Of a DNA stretch of 64,000 nt, positions 12,126 through 23,400 are shown in pieces (position 1 is the stretch's first letter; each line of letters begins with the position of its first letter). The stretch spans positions 17,037,320 through 17,101,319 of the forward strand of contig CM046876.1 in the NCBI GenBank assembly GCA_025667525.1, in the 5' to 3' direction. Made by a program: the position numbers and the translations under genes. The notes under the pieces were generated by a model, which was not told where the DNA came from, searched no databases, and was given only the letters and a program-made list of their open reading frames with translations. This DNA is from Glebionis coronaria. Taxonomy: Eukaryota; Streptophyta; Magnoliopsida; Asterales; Asteraceae.

Positions 12126-12674
12126 TAGGGGCGGTAATTTCTGACACGACACGAAATCCGACCTGAAATCGACACGAAAATTAATAGGTTCAGGTTGAAT
12201 ATATTGAATCTTAGGTCAGGTTTGGGTCGGCCTATCTGACCCATTTATTAAACAGGTTAAGTTTTGGTTGGAAAAAAATTAAGTAGGTCGACTCGACAAC
12301 CCGTTTAAGATTTTTTTCCTTATATTAAAAATGATTAATATTTTACCATACGTATTAATTAGGTTAAACAGAGCGAACATAAACACATTTAACATGTTTA
12401 ACACGTGTAATGTGCCTACTTTTATATATAAAACTTGTTAAATATATTAATATATAAACCCGTTTAACCTATTCAACATATGTAACATATTTATCGTCAA
12501 CCCAAATATATACATGGGTTAAATGGGTTAGGTTTGGGTTATGTGTAAACGGGTTATGGTTGATATAACTGACCCGATTATTTAAATGAATTAGGTTTGG
12601 ATTAGAATTTTCTGACCTGCCAACCTAACAACCCGAAGCCGCTAACCCGAACCCGACACGAATTACCACCCCTA
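12126..12674. mobile_element. Non-autonomous hAT element (549 bp)
   Basis: The termini are TAGGGGCGGTAATT and, on the other strand, TAGGGGTGGTAATT. Eight-base flanks TCATGGAT (12118-12125) and TCATGTAT (12675-12682) match at 7 of 8. Subterminal regions are rich in ACCCGAACCCG and GGTTTGGGTT, the repeated blocks usual at hAT ends. It has no coding capacity. Confidence 0.85.
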
Positions 12675-12946
12675 TCATGTATTGATAATAAGTTGAGTCA
12701 TGTTTTTTTTTTCTACATTATGGTTCCACCTTCATTTTCAAACTATACGTTAGCTTTTGTAAAAGTTGACTTTTTTTACACAAGTTGTCTTGAATAATTG
12801 TTTATAATTTATTTTTTTATAAAAATTCGATATTTTCATGTCTTATTTCTTTTTTATTTCGGATGTAAACAAGTAAAATGACATTAGTTTTTTTAAAATA
12901 ATCTTAAAAATAAAACCTTTTTACCCGATTAAGTACGTGTATCATA

Positions 12947-12952
12947 TCTATA

Positions 12953-13037
<85 letters not shown>

Positions 13038-13459
13038 TATCTATAAAAGGTGCATATAAGCGACCTAACTCCAAACCAAAAATTAAGATAAACATATTAA
13101 CAACTTAACATTAGATCATTTGTAATCCAAACTTAACTTTAAATCTTGATCATTCAATTATTTTGTAACAAACTTTTATAATAACTTCTTAACAACTTAT
13201 TAAAAAATCATTTTTATTTTTAAATTGTAATATCTTTTAACACATTTATATTGTTCGTACTCTAATTTCACCATATTTTTTAAAATTTTGTTCTCTTTAA
13301 TTCAACATCCATTTTGATATATTTACAAATTTTTTATTTTTTTTCGATTTCAGTGATTTTATTTATTTTAATTCAACTTTTTTACATTTTAACGTTAAAT
13401 CAACTGTTAAAAAAGGTCACTTATTACCCGTCGCTGAATTACGCAAGTACTATGCTAGT
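12947..13459 (+). mobile_element. Non-autonomous Helitron (about 0.5 kb)
   Basis: The 3' end is ACCCGTCGCTGAATTACGCA, a short imperfect hairpin, followed by CTAGT at 13455-13459 and then T: the Helitron 3' signature. The preceding T-rich 300 bases are similar to 39690-40117, which ends the same way. The 5' end is inferred as ATC-TATA at the edge of the AT microsatellite, followed by ACTATCTATAAAAGG near 13035. The left boundary is uncertain because of the repeat. Confidence 0.6.
12953..13036. repeat. (AT)n microsatellite
   Basis: About 80 bases of uninterrupted AT dinucleotide. It sits at the presumed 5' end of the Helitron and is likely polymorphic. Confidence 0.95.
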
Positions 13460-14139
13460 TTAATAAAAAAAATCACAAAAATACAAATAACCAATGAAAT
13501 AAAGTGGTCCCTTTAAATGCTAGGTACTTTCTCTTTTCACAATTACAATAACTTTTCAATTAAAAATCTTTTTATACTTACATTTTTTTTTAATTTAGTA
13601 CTAGTATAATCTCATTTTACAAATTTACAAGGATATAATTACAGAATTGGTTTAATTTATTAGTGTAATTATGTATTGTATGATTACAAGAAAACATTTA
13701 TTGCTTTGACATATTAGCTGTACAATACATCTAAGGTATGTATGCATTAAATTTCATTTTGAGTATGACTATATCATTGCAAATGAGAGAGTATAAGACT
13801 AAAACTCATTTGATCTTTTTTATTTTAAAAAGAATATTTGACTTTAAAGCAATTTTATCATAATTCTAATAACTAAAAATAAAAATCATTGGACTAGTAT
13901 ACTTGATTGTTTTTAACGGGAATCAATTATCTCATAGATACACACACAAAATCTATTTAAATATTTTATTTAATAAAACTAAATAATTTATGGGAATTTT
14001 GTATATTTCAAAAATCAATTCTTCCTTTAATTTTCTTCAGTTTCTTTTAATTATAATATTTTTTACGAATATTTTTATTATTTTTTAAAAATTATAAAAA
14101 TTAAATTATTTAAAAAAATATTTCACAAATAGTAAATTA
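13460..14139. other. Intergenic, no feature recognised
   Basis: AT-rich, no coding frame, no paired terminal repeats seen. Confidence 0.4.
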
Positions 14140-14555
14140 TAAAAATTAAATTAATCACATTCATTCAAATTAATAAATATCTTACAAACAGTAAATCCTT
14201 AAGTGACAAAAATGCATCATTACAACGAAAATTAAATTATCTTTCTATCGAGGGGCAATATATATACATACTTTCGACGAACTTTTTTCTAAAAAAACAT
14301 ATATGATTCGTATTACGAATTATTTATAATTTTCTAAAGTCATATATGATACATAATACAAATCATATATACTATAACTTGCTCAGAAAAAAGTTCGTCG
14401 AAAGTATATATATGTGTGCCACTCGATAGAAAGATGATTTAATTCTCGTCACGATGGTTCGTTTCGTTTTACGTAATGATTAACGGTTTGTTAGGTATTT
14501 CATTTTAATTTTTTTAGATGAAAAAAAGAAATTGACTATGATTAGTTGATTTGGC
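14140..14555. mobile_element. Palindromic MITE, copy 1
   Basis: A long foldback. ACTTTCGACGAACTTTTTTC near 14269 pairs with GAAAAAAGTTCGTCGAAAGT near 14386, and AAATTATCTTTCTATCGAGG near 14232 pairs with the region at 14420-14440. The same family recurs at 47383-48020, where it is interrupted by a Stowaway. Outer boundaries are approximate. Confidence 0.65.
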
Positions 14556-14556
14556 T

Positions 14557-14870
14557 CAGGGATGAGCACGGTATCAGCCTTTATCGATTCCGTATCGAAT
14601 TAGTGGTACCGACTTTTTCCCGAGCATAAACTAGCGGTACCGGCATCGTACCGAATGAGATTCGGATACCGGTACCGTTATCGAGAAATCAGGGTTTTCC
14701 TTTTTTTTTGGAATTTTCCGACTTGGTACCAGTCCCGTACCGAATTAGTACTCCTGAATTTTTTTCGGATTTCGTAGTTCTGATACCGTACCAAACAAAA
14801 TTTGAATACCGAAAATCACTACAGTTCTAGTACAGTTTAGTTTCGAGATTCAGGTCCAGATACTCATCTT
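14557..14870. mobile_element. Probable hAT-type MITE remnant
   Basis: The left end CAGGGATGAGCACGGTATC and the right end GATACTCATCTT (reverse AAGATGAGTATC) form a degraded inverted pair. The interior repeats GGTACCG and CGGTACC blocks. No clear 8-base duplication. Confidence 0.5.
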
Positions 14871-15428
14871 AATTTTGTTTATGTTAAAAAAATTCAAAAT
14901 TAAACTTTTACCATAATATCCCACATTTAACCAAATGCAATATTTTGTAACAATATTAATGAAATCACATATTGACACAATAATATGTCAAAATAAAAAT
15001 AAAAAAATCAAATATTTGGACAGATGCACAAAATAATAAATATATGTACATCTAGAGAGAGAAACATATAAAATATAACATATAGCCTTTTTAGTGAGAG
15101 AAAAAAACAAAAACAATAGTAGTAGTACTACTTCTTAACACAGGTTTTAGCTTCACAGTCAACGTGTTCCACCGTACCACCGGATCTTTCCCTTCCCAAC
15201 CAACCACCCACCGGAAAAAAAAAACCAAAAAAAAAAAAACATTAAAAAACATATATTTATTCATTAATGTTTTTTTTTTTTTAAGGTTTTATAATATCTT
15301 TGTATTTTTTTTTAAGGTTTTATAATTTGGTGGAACATATATTGTTGCATTGTTAATTTAGTTATTTTATGATAATGTTGTGGGGTGGTGAGACTTAGTG
15401 AGATTTTAAGGTTGTTGTTTTTTTTGAT
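14871..15428 (+). other. Upstream region and 5' leader of the LRR receptor gene
   Basis: AT-rich with several A and T homopolymers (about 15217-15310). TATAAAATATAACATAT near 15067 is a possible TATA region. The segment TTTTTTTTTAAGGTTTTATAAT is present twice (about 15275 and 15308), a small local duplication. The start codon context at 15429 is GATATGGGG. Confidence 0.4.
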
Positions 15429-18400
15429 ATGGGGAGGGGGAATCTTTTTGTTGTACTTTTTATGTTTTTGTTTTTGTCCTTGTTGTTTAGCGGACAACAA
15501 GGACAAGTGCAAGGACAACAAGTACAAAGGCCGTCCGTTCTGTGGTCAGAACGGACGGCTTTGTTACAGCTTAGGTCATCATTAGGTTTGAGATCAAAAG
15601 AGTGGCCTATTAAATCTAGCCCTTGTGTGAATTGGGTTGGGATTTTGTGTCTTAATGGTAGTGTTATTGGGGTGAATATTTCCGGGTTTAAGAGGACTCG
15701 TGTTGGGAGTAGGAACCCGCGGTTTGCGGTTGATTCGTTGGGGAACTTGACGAATTTGGTTTCGTTTAATGCTTCTAGGTTTAGTCTTCCTGGTTCTGTT
15801 CCTGATGGGTTAGGGTTTCTGTTAGGGACAGTTCAGGTTCTTGATCTTAGGTTTTGTGGAATATCGGGGTCGATTCCTTTTAGTATTGGGAATATGTCCA
15901 ATCTTAGGGAAATGTATTTATCGGATAATGCGCTTACGGGGACTGTTCCGTCTAGTTTGGGTCAGTTGTCTCGGCTTTCGGTTCTTGATCTGTCAAGAAA
16001 TTCGCTCACTGGGTTAATCCCGTCGGCGTTTGGGTCTTTACAGAATCTTTCTTCACTTGATTTGTCGTTGAATTACTTATCTGGGGTTGTTCCTGAATCT
16101 TTTGGGAACCTTGGGAATCTTCGGTTATTGAATCTCTCTTGGAATAGTTTAACTTCATCGTTACCTACACAACTTGGAAACATTAGTAGTTTGGCTGCTC
16201 TTGATGTCGGTTCGAATTCATTTTCGGGTAATCTTCCTGATGCATTATGGTTGCTTCCTAGTTTGAGTTATCTCGACGCATCAAGGAATAATTTCACGGG
16301 TGCGTTACCGAATGTTGGTTTAAATGGTAACTTGACTAATCGGGTGTTTAATCTCTCGAATAATATGTTTTATGGAGCCGTGACGTCGGTACTGAGGAAT
16401 TTTAGGACAGTGGATTTATCGAATAATTACTTACAAGGCACGGTTCCTGGATATGCACGCGGGGTTGCGTCATTAAATAGAAACTGTCTCAGAAACATAA
16501 CTAGTCAAAAAAGTGTGCCCGAATGTGCAAACTTCTACTCTTTGATTGGTTTACCTTTTGATAATTTTGGACTTCCAAACGGTACTATGCCGCCTCCCAG
16601 ACCTGGTCATAAAAGTAACAAACGTTGGATTATATTATCAGCAGTTTTGGGTGGTCTTGGAGTGATTGTACTTCTTGCAGTTGTGGTTATTCTGGTGATT
16701 GTATGTTGTCGGAAGAGCCGTACAAGTAGTCCACGAAGGACAGGGGTGGGACCAGCCCCGACAGGGACTGCCGCCGTGCCACCGCCTACAGGGGTGGCGT
16801 TGGATCTTTCTAGTTTGGGAGAAGCATTTACATATCAGCAGATTGTTGTAGCGACTGGTGACTTCAACGATGAAAATTTAATTAAAAAAGGTCATTCGGG
16901 TGATTTGTTCAGGGGTATTATTGACGGTGGCATACCTGTAATCATTAAAAGAGTTGATGTTAGTTCGGGGACGAAGGATAGTTATATGGCGGAGTTAGAT
17001 TTATTAAGCAAGGTGACGCATCCTCGGATGGTGCCTCTTTTGGGACATTGTTTAGGGAATGAGAATGGAAAGTTTTTAATTTATAAGTATATGCCAAATG
17101 GCGATTTGTCGAGTTCGTTGTATAGGAAAAGTGATTCAGATGATGATAGTTTACAGTCTTTGGATTGGATTACAAGATTGAAAATCGCGTTAGGAGCTGC
17201 TGAAGGGCTTTCTTACCTTCATCACGAATGCACTCCACCCCTCGTTCACAGGTATAATATTATATCTTTCAATAGTCAAATCAGAAATTGAAAACTATGT
17301 ACGTCACGACTTTTGGCATTTATAAAATTGCCATTTCTGCATGATATGGTTAGGTAGCCTTTTTCTTTCGTGATTCTATCTTCTGTATGAAGCTCGTAGT
17401 TTTAGCATAAAAAACAGAAAAAACACAATGTATCATGAGCAATATTTTCTGTTACAATACAATGCCACTTTCTGTATGATAAATTTAATCCTCTTTTCGT
17501 TCTGTCTTCTTTTGCAAATTGAAGAGATGTGCAAGCTAGCAGTATACTTCTTGACGACAAATATGAAGTGCGGTTAGGGAGCTTAAGTGAGGTTTGCACC
17601 CAAGAAGGGGACAGTCATTCGAATCGGTTCACTAGGTTGCTCAGATTACCTCAGTAAGTAACCGACACATCTAACTTAAATATCTCTCTTTTTTTGTACT
17701 AGAATCATAAAGAGTGTTTTTATATGTCACATGGATTTTGTTTAGGTTTAGGGTATAAATTGATATCGAGATCTATAATTAGAAAGTTCTTGTTGTTATG
17801 TGTCGTCATTAGCTCCAAGATATGATATGAGTGATCTTGTCCTTATTTGGTCTAATCATATGAAAAACATGTAAATCATGTGACATAGAAATAACATCCT
17901 TTTAGGGCACGCTGATACTGAATATAAGTCTTGATGATTTCCATACCAAAATAGATGCAACTGAACAAGTGAAGTCATCCGGTCAAAGGTTGCTTGGTTG
18001 CTATAATTATGTAATACTTTTTTTAGAAATGCATACGGTAGAGTTCGGAAATGTGTACCCACAAGTTTGATTCGCTTTAATCCAGCTTCTATAACATGGA
18101 ATACGAATCTACAGTAATAAATAAACACGTCATGAAAATAAACCCTATTGATACCATCCTCACTCAGAACGTCACATTTACATATTTGTATGACCGATCT
18201 TTATCAATGTGAGGTTGATCTCATGTAGGTTCGTCTTTCATAGTTTTTATGAGACATGTCCGAGTTAAAATCTGATAATTTCTGATGTGGTTTAATATCC
18301 AAGTTGTTAAGTAGAATTGTTATCTAAAGACAAGTGATATTAAGCTACTTTATAAGCAAAGAGAAACAGACAATTATCTGCAATCACTATGCAAATTATT

Positions 18401-19335
18401 GAGCGTTTTGCTGCAAATTATATCAATTCGTGGTTTTAACAGAATATTTCTCTTGATTTCGTGCAGGACATCTGAACAAGGTGCTTCTGGTAAGTTTTTT
18501 TTTTTTTTTTTTTTTTTTTAATCTCTTTGTTGTCTTTTAATTCATTTACCAAAACGTGTTGATGTATATGAAAATATAGCAGTTTACTCTTGCTTTACTA
18601 ATCGTCTTTCGATGGTCTAAACCTTTTTTGGAACTATAATCAGCTTGAGATATTTTAGTATTCTGGAACGTTTTCTCCGGACCCACTGCTGATGACTTTG
18701 AGACTAAAGTTTTCTTGTACCTAACTTTAGGTGTAGCCACTGCGACATGTGCTTATGACGTCTACTGCTTCGGAAAAGTTCTACTTGAGCTTGTAACGGG
18801 CAAAATGGGAATTAGTGCGTCGAATGATCCAAGCACAAAAGATTTATTAGAAGAGATAGTTAAGTATATCAACATATATGACAAAGAACTCGTGACAAAC
18901 ATCGTGGACCCCACCTTGATCATAGATGAGGATTTATTAGAAGAAGTGTGGGCCATGGCTGTTGTTGCAAGATCTTGCCTCAACCCGAAGCCTGCAAGAC
19001 GACCCCTTATGAGATACATTCTTAAAGCATTGGAAAATCCGTTGAAGGTAGTAAGAGAAGAAAGTGGCAGCTCAGCTAGGCTGCGGACCCCATCCTCTAG
19101 GGGTTCTTGGAATGCTGCATTGTTTAGTAGCTGGCGACAGAGTTCAGCTGACGTGGCAGGAATGGGGGGACCTGGACCGAGTAGCCTTAAGCGTTCGGGG
19201 ACGAGTGGGTCCCATTCAGGGAGTGGTCACAATGGTGGCGGAGATCATTCTTCTTCAAATAGGAAACAATCAAAAGATGTGTTCCCTGAACCGTTGGATG
19301 TGCAAGACGAGGAAAGATCGAATGATGAGTATTAA
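15429..19335 (+). CDS. LRR receptor-like pseudokinase (At2g16250-like), four exons
   Basis: Coding exons are 15429-17251, 17525-17653, 18467-18489 and 18731-19335. They total 2580 bases, exactly 860 codons including TAA. All junctions are GT-AG and phase-consistent (HR|DV across intron 1; LPQ|TSEQGAS flanking the 23-base exon 3). Domains: signal peptide (about 1-24), N-terminal LRR cap (CVNWVGILC), about nine LRRs (about 95-340), Pro/Gly linker, transmembrane helix (about 399-426), kinase-like domain (about 467-740), Ser/Gly-rich basic tail. The kinase looks inactive: the glycine loop is KKGHSGDLF, HRDLK is HRDVQ, and DFG is replaced by LGS, although the subdomain II Lys (VIIKR) remains. It should act at the plasma membrane as a receptor or co-receptor without phosphotransfer. 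The match to At2g16250 is from memory of the family and is strong through the C-terminal third. Confidence 0.93.
18495..18521 (+). repeat. Poly-T run in intron 3 of the LRR gene
   Basis: A run of about 26 T starts a few bases after the donor GTAAGT of the 23-base micro-exon. The micro-exon lies between a normal acceptor (TTTCGTGCAG) and this T tract. Confidence 0.8.
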
Positions 19336-20475
19336 TTGACAGATTGATTCTTTGTTAATAACGCACCCTCACCCACCGTACCCCACCCGTTTAGCTTCAT
19401 GTACAATCGATCGCAGGTAAAAGTTTAAGTTATTGATGATACAAAAAAAGGATATGCTTTGTTTTTTCTTGGTATACAGAGATAGAAAACGCGGGTTGAA
19501 CCGTGAGTTAACTTTTCTTTTGGTTTTGTTTGTGCTTGTTTTGTTGTTTATGGTTGAAAGCAAGCATTTTTTTTCCGTTGTAATTTTGGTGGGCGTTTTT
19601 GTGGGATTGTAAATTGTAATGAATTTTGTTTTGATCCGAATTCTGGAGAAAAACAACTCGAGATAATCACCAGTTCTTTCGTTCTTTTAGAAACAGCATT
19701 TTGCCGTGTTTTGTTCTTTTGTTTCAATTTTTTGGTATAGCTTGTGACCTGCACAAACCTTTCTCCGGTCACGTTGCTAATAAACTTACTTGCCACATAG
19801 ATCCTGCACCCTTTTGTGTTGTATAATAGATCGGAGACCGGGACTTGTTATATTTCAGTGTTCACATGTTACGCAAAACCAAACTGTTATGCTTTGTTGG
19901 ACCAGGCTAGATCAGTGAACCAGACCGACCCGAACATGAATATACCGAAAGATCAATGGACCGAACATTTTGGTCCAGTGTTTTGAGGCGAATCAACTTT
20001 TGGTCTCGAAAGATCAATGGACCGAACATTTTGGTCCAGTGTTTTGAGGCGAATCAACTTTTGGTCCGTTTCGAGACCGTGATCTAGGTGGCATAGCCGC
20101 CACCACCACCACCCGTAGCTGTGCGACCACTACAATTATTGCCAGTCAATGTCAAGAACCATCACGCAATTCAAGCCATAACCAGAAGAACGATCGAGTC
20201 TCATTCTTTTGATTTTCCACAAACCATCTATAACATAGTCCCAAAACATAACTCACTTTTTTCCATATCCAAATCTGGTTAGAAACCTAGTTCCAAGTTT
20301 GTGCAAAACAAGAAAATTGGACAATTTAACTACATTTTATGTGATTATCCATTCTTAAGCAACACGTGTTGCATATAGAAACGTGCCAAATAAAAGGAAA
20401 CGTGTTTGTACAAAGTCGATATCAATCACTATGAGAAATCAAACAGATGTGACAAGTTACATACATTTAGATCTA
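19336..20475. other. Convergent intergenic region between LRR gene and AP-3 sigma gene
   Basis: Presumed 3' UTR and terminator sequences of two genes facing each other. There is a 61-base perfect tandem duplication in the middle. No extra coding frame. Confidence 0.5.
19946..20067. repeat. 61-bp tandem duplication
   Basis: The unit beginning CGAAAGATCAATGGACCGAA occurs twice back to back (19946-20006 and 20007-20067) with no difference that I can see. It contains CCGAACATTTTGGTCC, a partial palindrome. Confidence 0.9.
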
Positions 20476-23400
20476 TTATCGTCTCTGCCAGCCAGATGTG
20501 GCGTTGGAGCTTGAATGAGAGAATTTGTTCTTCTCTTGCCTGCACAAAATATGTAGTTTAAGATCAGTCTAGCGTGTGTTTGAATCTGTGTGTGAGAGAA
20601 AAGGAAAGAGAAGGAGCAAGAGATGAAACCATGATATCTCGTCGACTGCCTTGACAACTTCAGCAGAACTCATTTCTACAACTTGACCTCCCAATATGAT
20701 CTCATTGAGGATGGTATGTACCTGTAAGATTGATCAAACATTCAGTACGAAGTTGAGATATTGTCAAAAGCATAAATCATGGAACGAAGGTCGTTACAAG
20801 AAAAGGACGTATAAACAGATGAACAATCGTGTTGTAACTGCAATCTAACAACAAGGGATCATTACTCAGAATGCCAAAGTTTCAAAGGCCCCGAGTGAGT
20901 ATGTAAATTACCAATTAAAGGTGAAAACATCAGCAAGGTATCATTTTCTCTAATGCATCAAACATAGTAAGCTGAAAGATTTAACTAAAAAGAAAATGTT
21001 ACCTTGCTGAAATTGAACACAATATCGAGCTCACAAACATTACTAAAACACTTGTCCAACGTCTCCACAAATACTGAAAATAAAGATATTCAAGAAACAT
21101 TACCACAAGATATATAAAAAGCACATAGAGAAGTGTTCTAGCATCTCATTTAGCATCACCCAGGTAACCCCCACCACCAGGATTGCAGAATACAAACTAC
21201 TCGATTAGCACACCAATATACCATATCGATTCAACTGTGGGTCTACAGTAATTTGCAAAAAAATGAATTCACTTGAGTGGAAGAGTATGATTTCATGCGA
21301 ACAAGAATCCACAAATCACAAAGTCTGAATAATCAGCACAAATACAGTGTATTATTTCTTTGGAAAACATATAGCTTTCTCTTATCTAAGCTTTGACAAT
21401 TGACTAAAAATCTACACCAACTCAAAAACTAGGAGATGGCGGAAATGGTCCACATGTATGATCTATATTAAACTTAAACTGGTTCGCTTTTGGTCAAGCG
21501 GGTTCTTGTGCTTCTTGCATATATATCAGTTGCATTAAAAATGCATATACGCTTTGTCCGAGTATTTTAAGTAGAACTGTGGAATTCGTTGTCTTTCACT
21601 GCGTATACACCTCTAACCTCACAAATTTAGGCTAGCGTGTTATATTACGTCCTTTAAAAGTAGGTACAAGTGCTCATTTGTCAACTAGGCTTAGCACAAA
21701 GTGGGTGGTCGCAAATTTGTTTCTTCCTGCTCCTCTTCATAGCATTACATGTACATTGAAAACGGAACCAAATTACAGTGCTAAACATACCTTGCATAAG
21801 ATCAAGAATGGCAAGCTCGTTTTCAGACTCATCAAATATAACAATGAAGTACAGTGTGGCAAAAGTCTTGTATACAAGTCGTGTATCCTGCAGACAGAAG
21901 ACCAAATATTCTGTAAACATTGCAACAATATAGATTTTATAATCACATTTAACACATTAATTTGCATACAGAAAGAAGCGCCACATACCGGTCCAAAAGT
22001 GGAATCGGCTTGAACAAAGTTGCTCACATTCTCCGCTCTATTGCATAGAACTGCATTGATAATTTACAAACAATTTAACCACAATACTAACCACCCATAT
22101 AGAAGATAAACCCATTCTATGCACCAGTTCAATCAAACAACATATGATTTAACAGAACTTCGTTAAACAAGTTTCGGTAAAACCAACAGCAACCCACATA
22201 ATCTATAAATTTTCATAATTAGAAATATTAAACCTTCAACTAGGACTAAAATTTAAAACTTGGTCCATCTAATTTCACATATAAGCAGTTACAATTTTTG
22301 AAATCGATGTGGTATGGTTTTCTCAGTTTAATCCTAGGCAAGGTTTTATCCTATGGTTAGCTGTTCATGGAAAACTGATGACTCAAGTCAAGACAGGATC
22401 AACGCATGGCAAAAAAGTGCTGAGTGAAGGTGCTCTCTATGCAAAAGCTGTGAAGATAGTCATGAATATGCCCCTTCAAAGATTTGGAGCAAAGTGAAGA
22501 ATAAAGGCAAAATGCAGGGAGTTTACAGTTCTTTAAAAAGGGCGTTGGATCCGAGGCTATTTCAAAATGTTATGAGATCAGAGGAAGAGTTGGTGAAAAT
22601 AATTACTGATGATGTGGGAGAAATGCTAAGAAGCCTTAAAGTTAAGACGTCAGCTTCTGTGCTCCCAGTGTATGGCCTTGTATTCAGTGTCATAGAGATG
22701 GCAAAAAACTCCGAACCCGACGGAGAATCCGATACCCGAATCCGATTTGACCGGAGATTCCCCGAGTTGACCGGGTATGGGGATGGGGGTGGGGATTCCC
22801 CGATAATAAAAAGCGGGTATGGAGGCGGGGATGGTAATACCCTTGGTTCCCCAAACCCGTCCCCGAATATCTTTACTCTACATATACATCTATATATCTT
22901 GTATGTTTCAAATATCTATTAGATATTTGAAACACTATCAATCGATGGTTAATATCTCCTTTGACACTAACCTTTTAAGATGAGCTCTTGCGTGTTAATT
23001 TTGTTATTATTAATACTGAATATGATCGCATGAATGTTAGTCTCGTTAATGTTGTTTATTATTACCGTATTATGTTATTTGTAATGGTTGCGTCATTTGA
23101 AACATAGTTTAAATGTTAATTGTCTAACGGGGAAAAAAATCCCCGATTCCCCATTGGGGATCCCCGTTCCCCGCTGGGGATGGGGATGGTATGTAGTTTG
23201 TAATCCCCGATGGGGATGGGGACGGGGATGAGGATAGATATTTAACTTTGGGGATGGGGATGGTAGCAACCATTCCCCGCAAACCCGGCCCCGTTGCCAT
23301 GTGATTGGTAGACGTCTGTTGTATGGCAGATTGTATTGGTGGAGTATTTGTAAAATGTCTGCGCCTAAAGGGGTGTTTGGGATAGCACATGTCAATTGGT

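Noticed and set aside
12904..13095. Open frame of alternating Tyr-Ile on the - strand
   Set aside because: Translation of the AT microsatellite; no gene.
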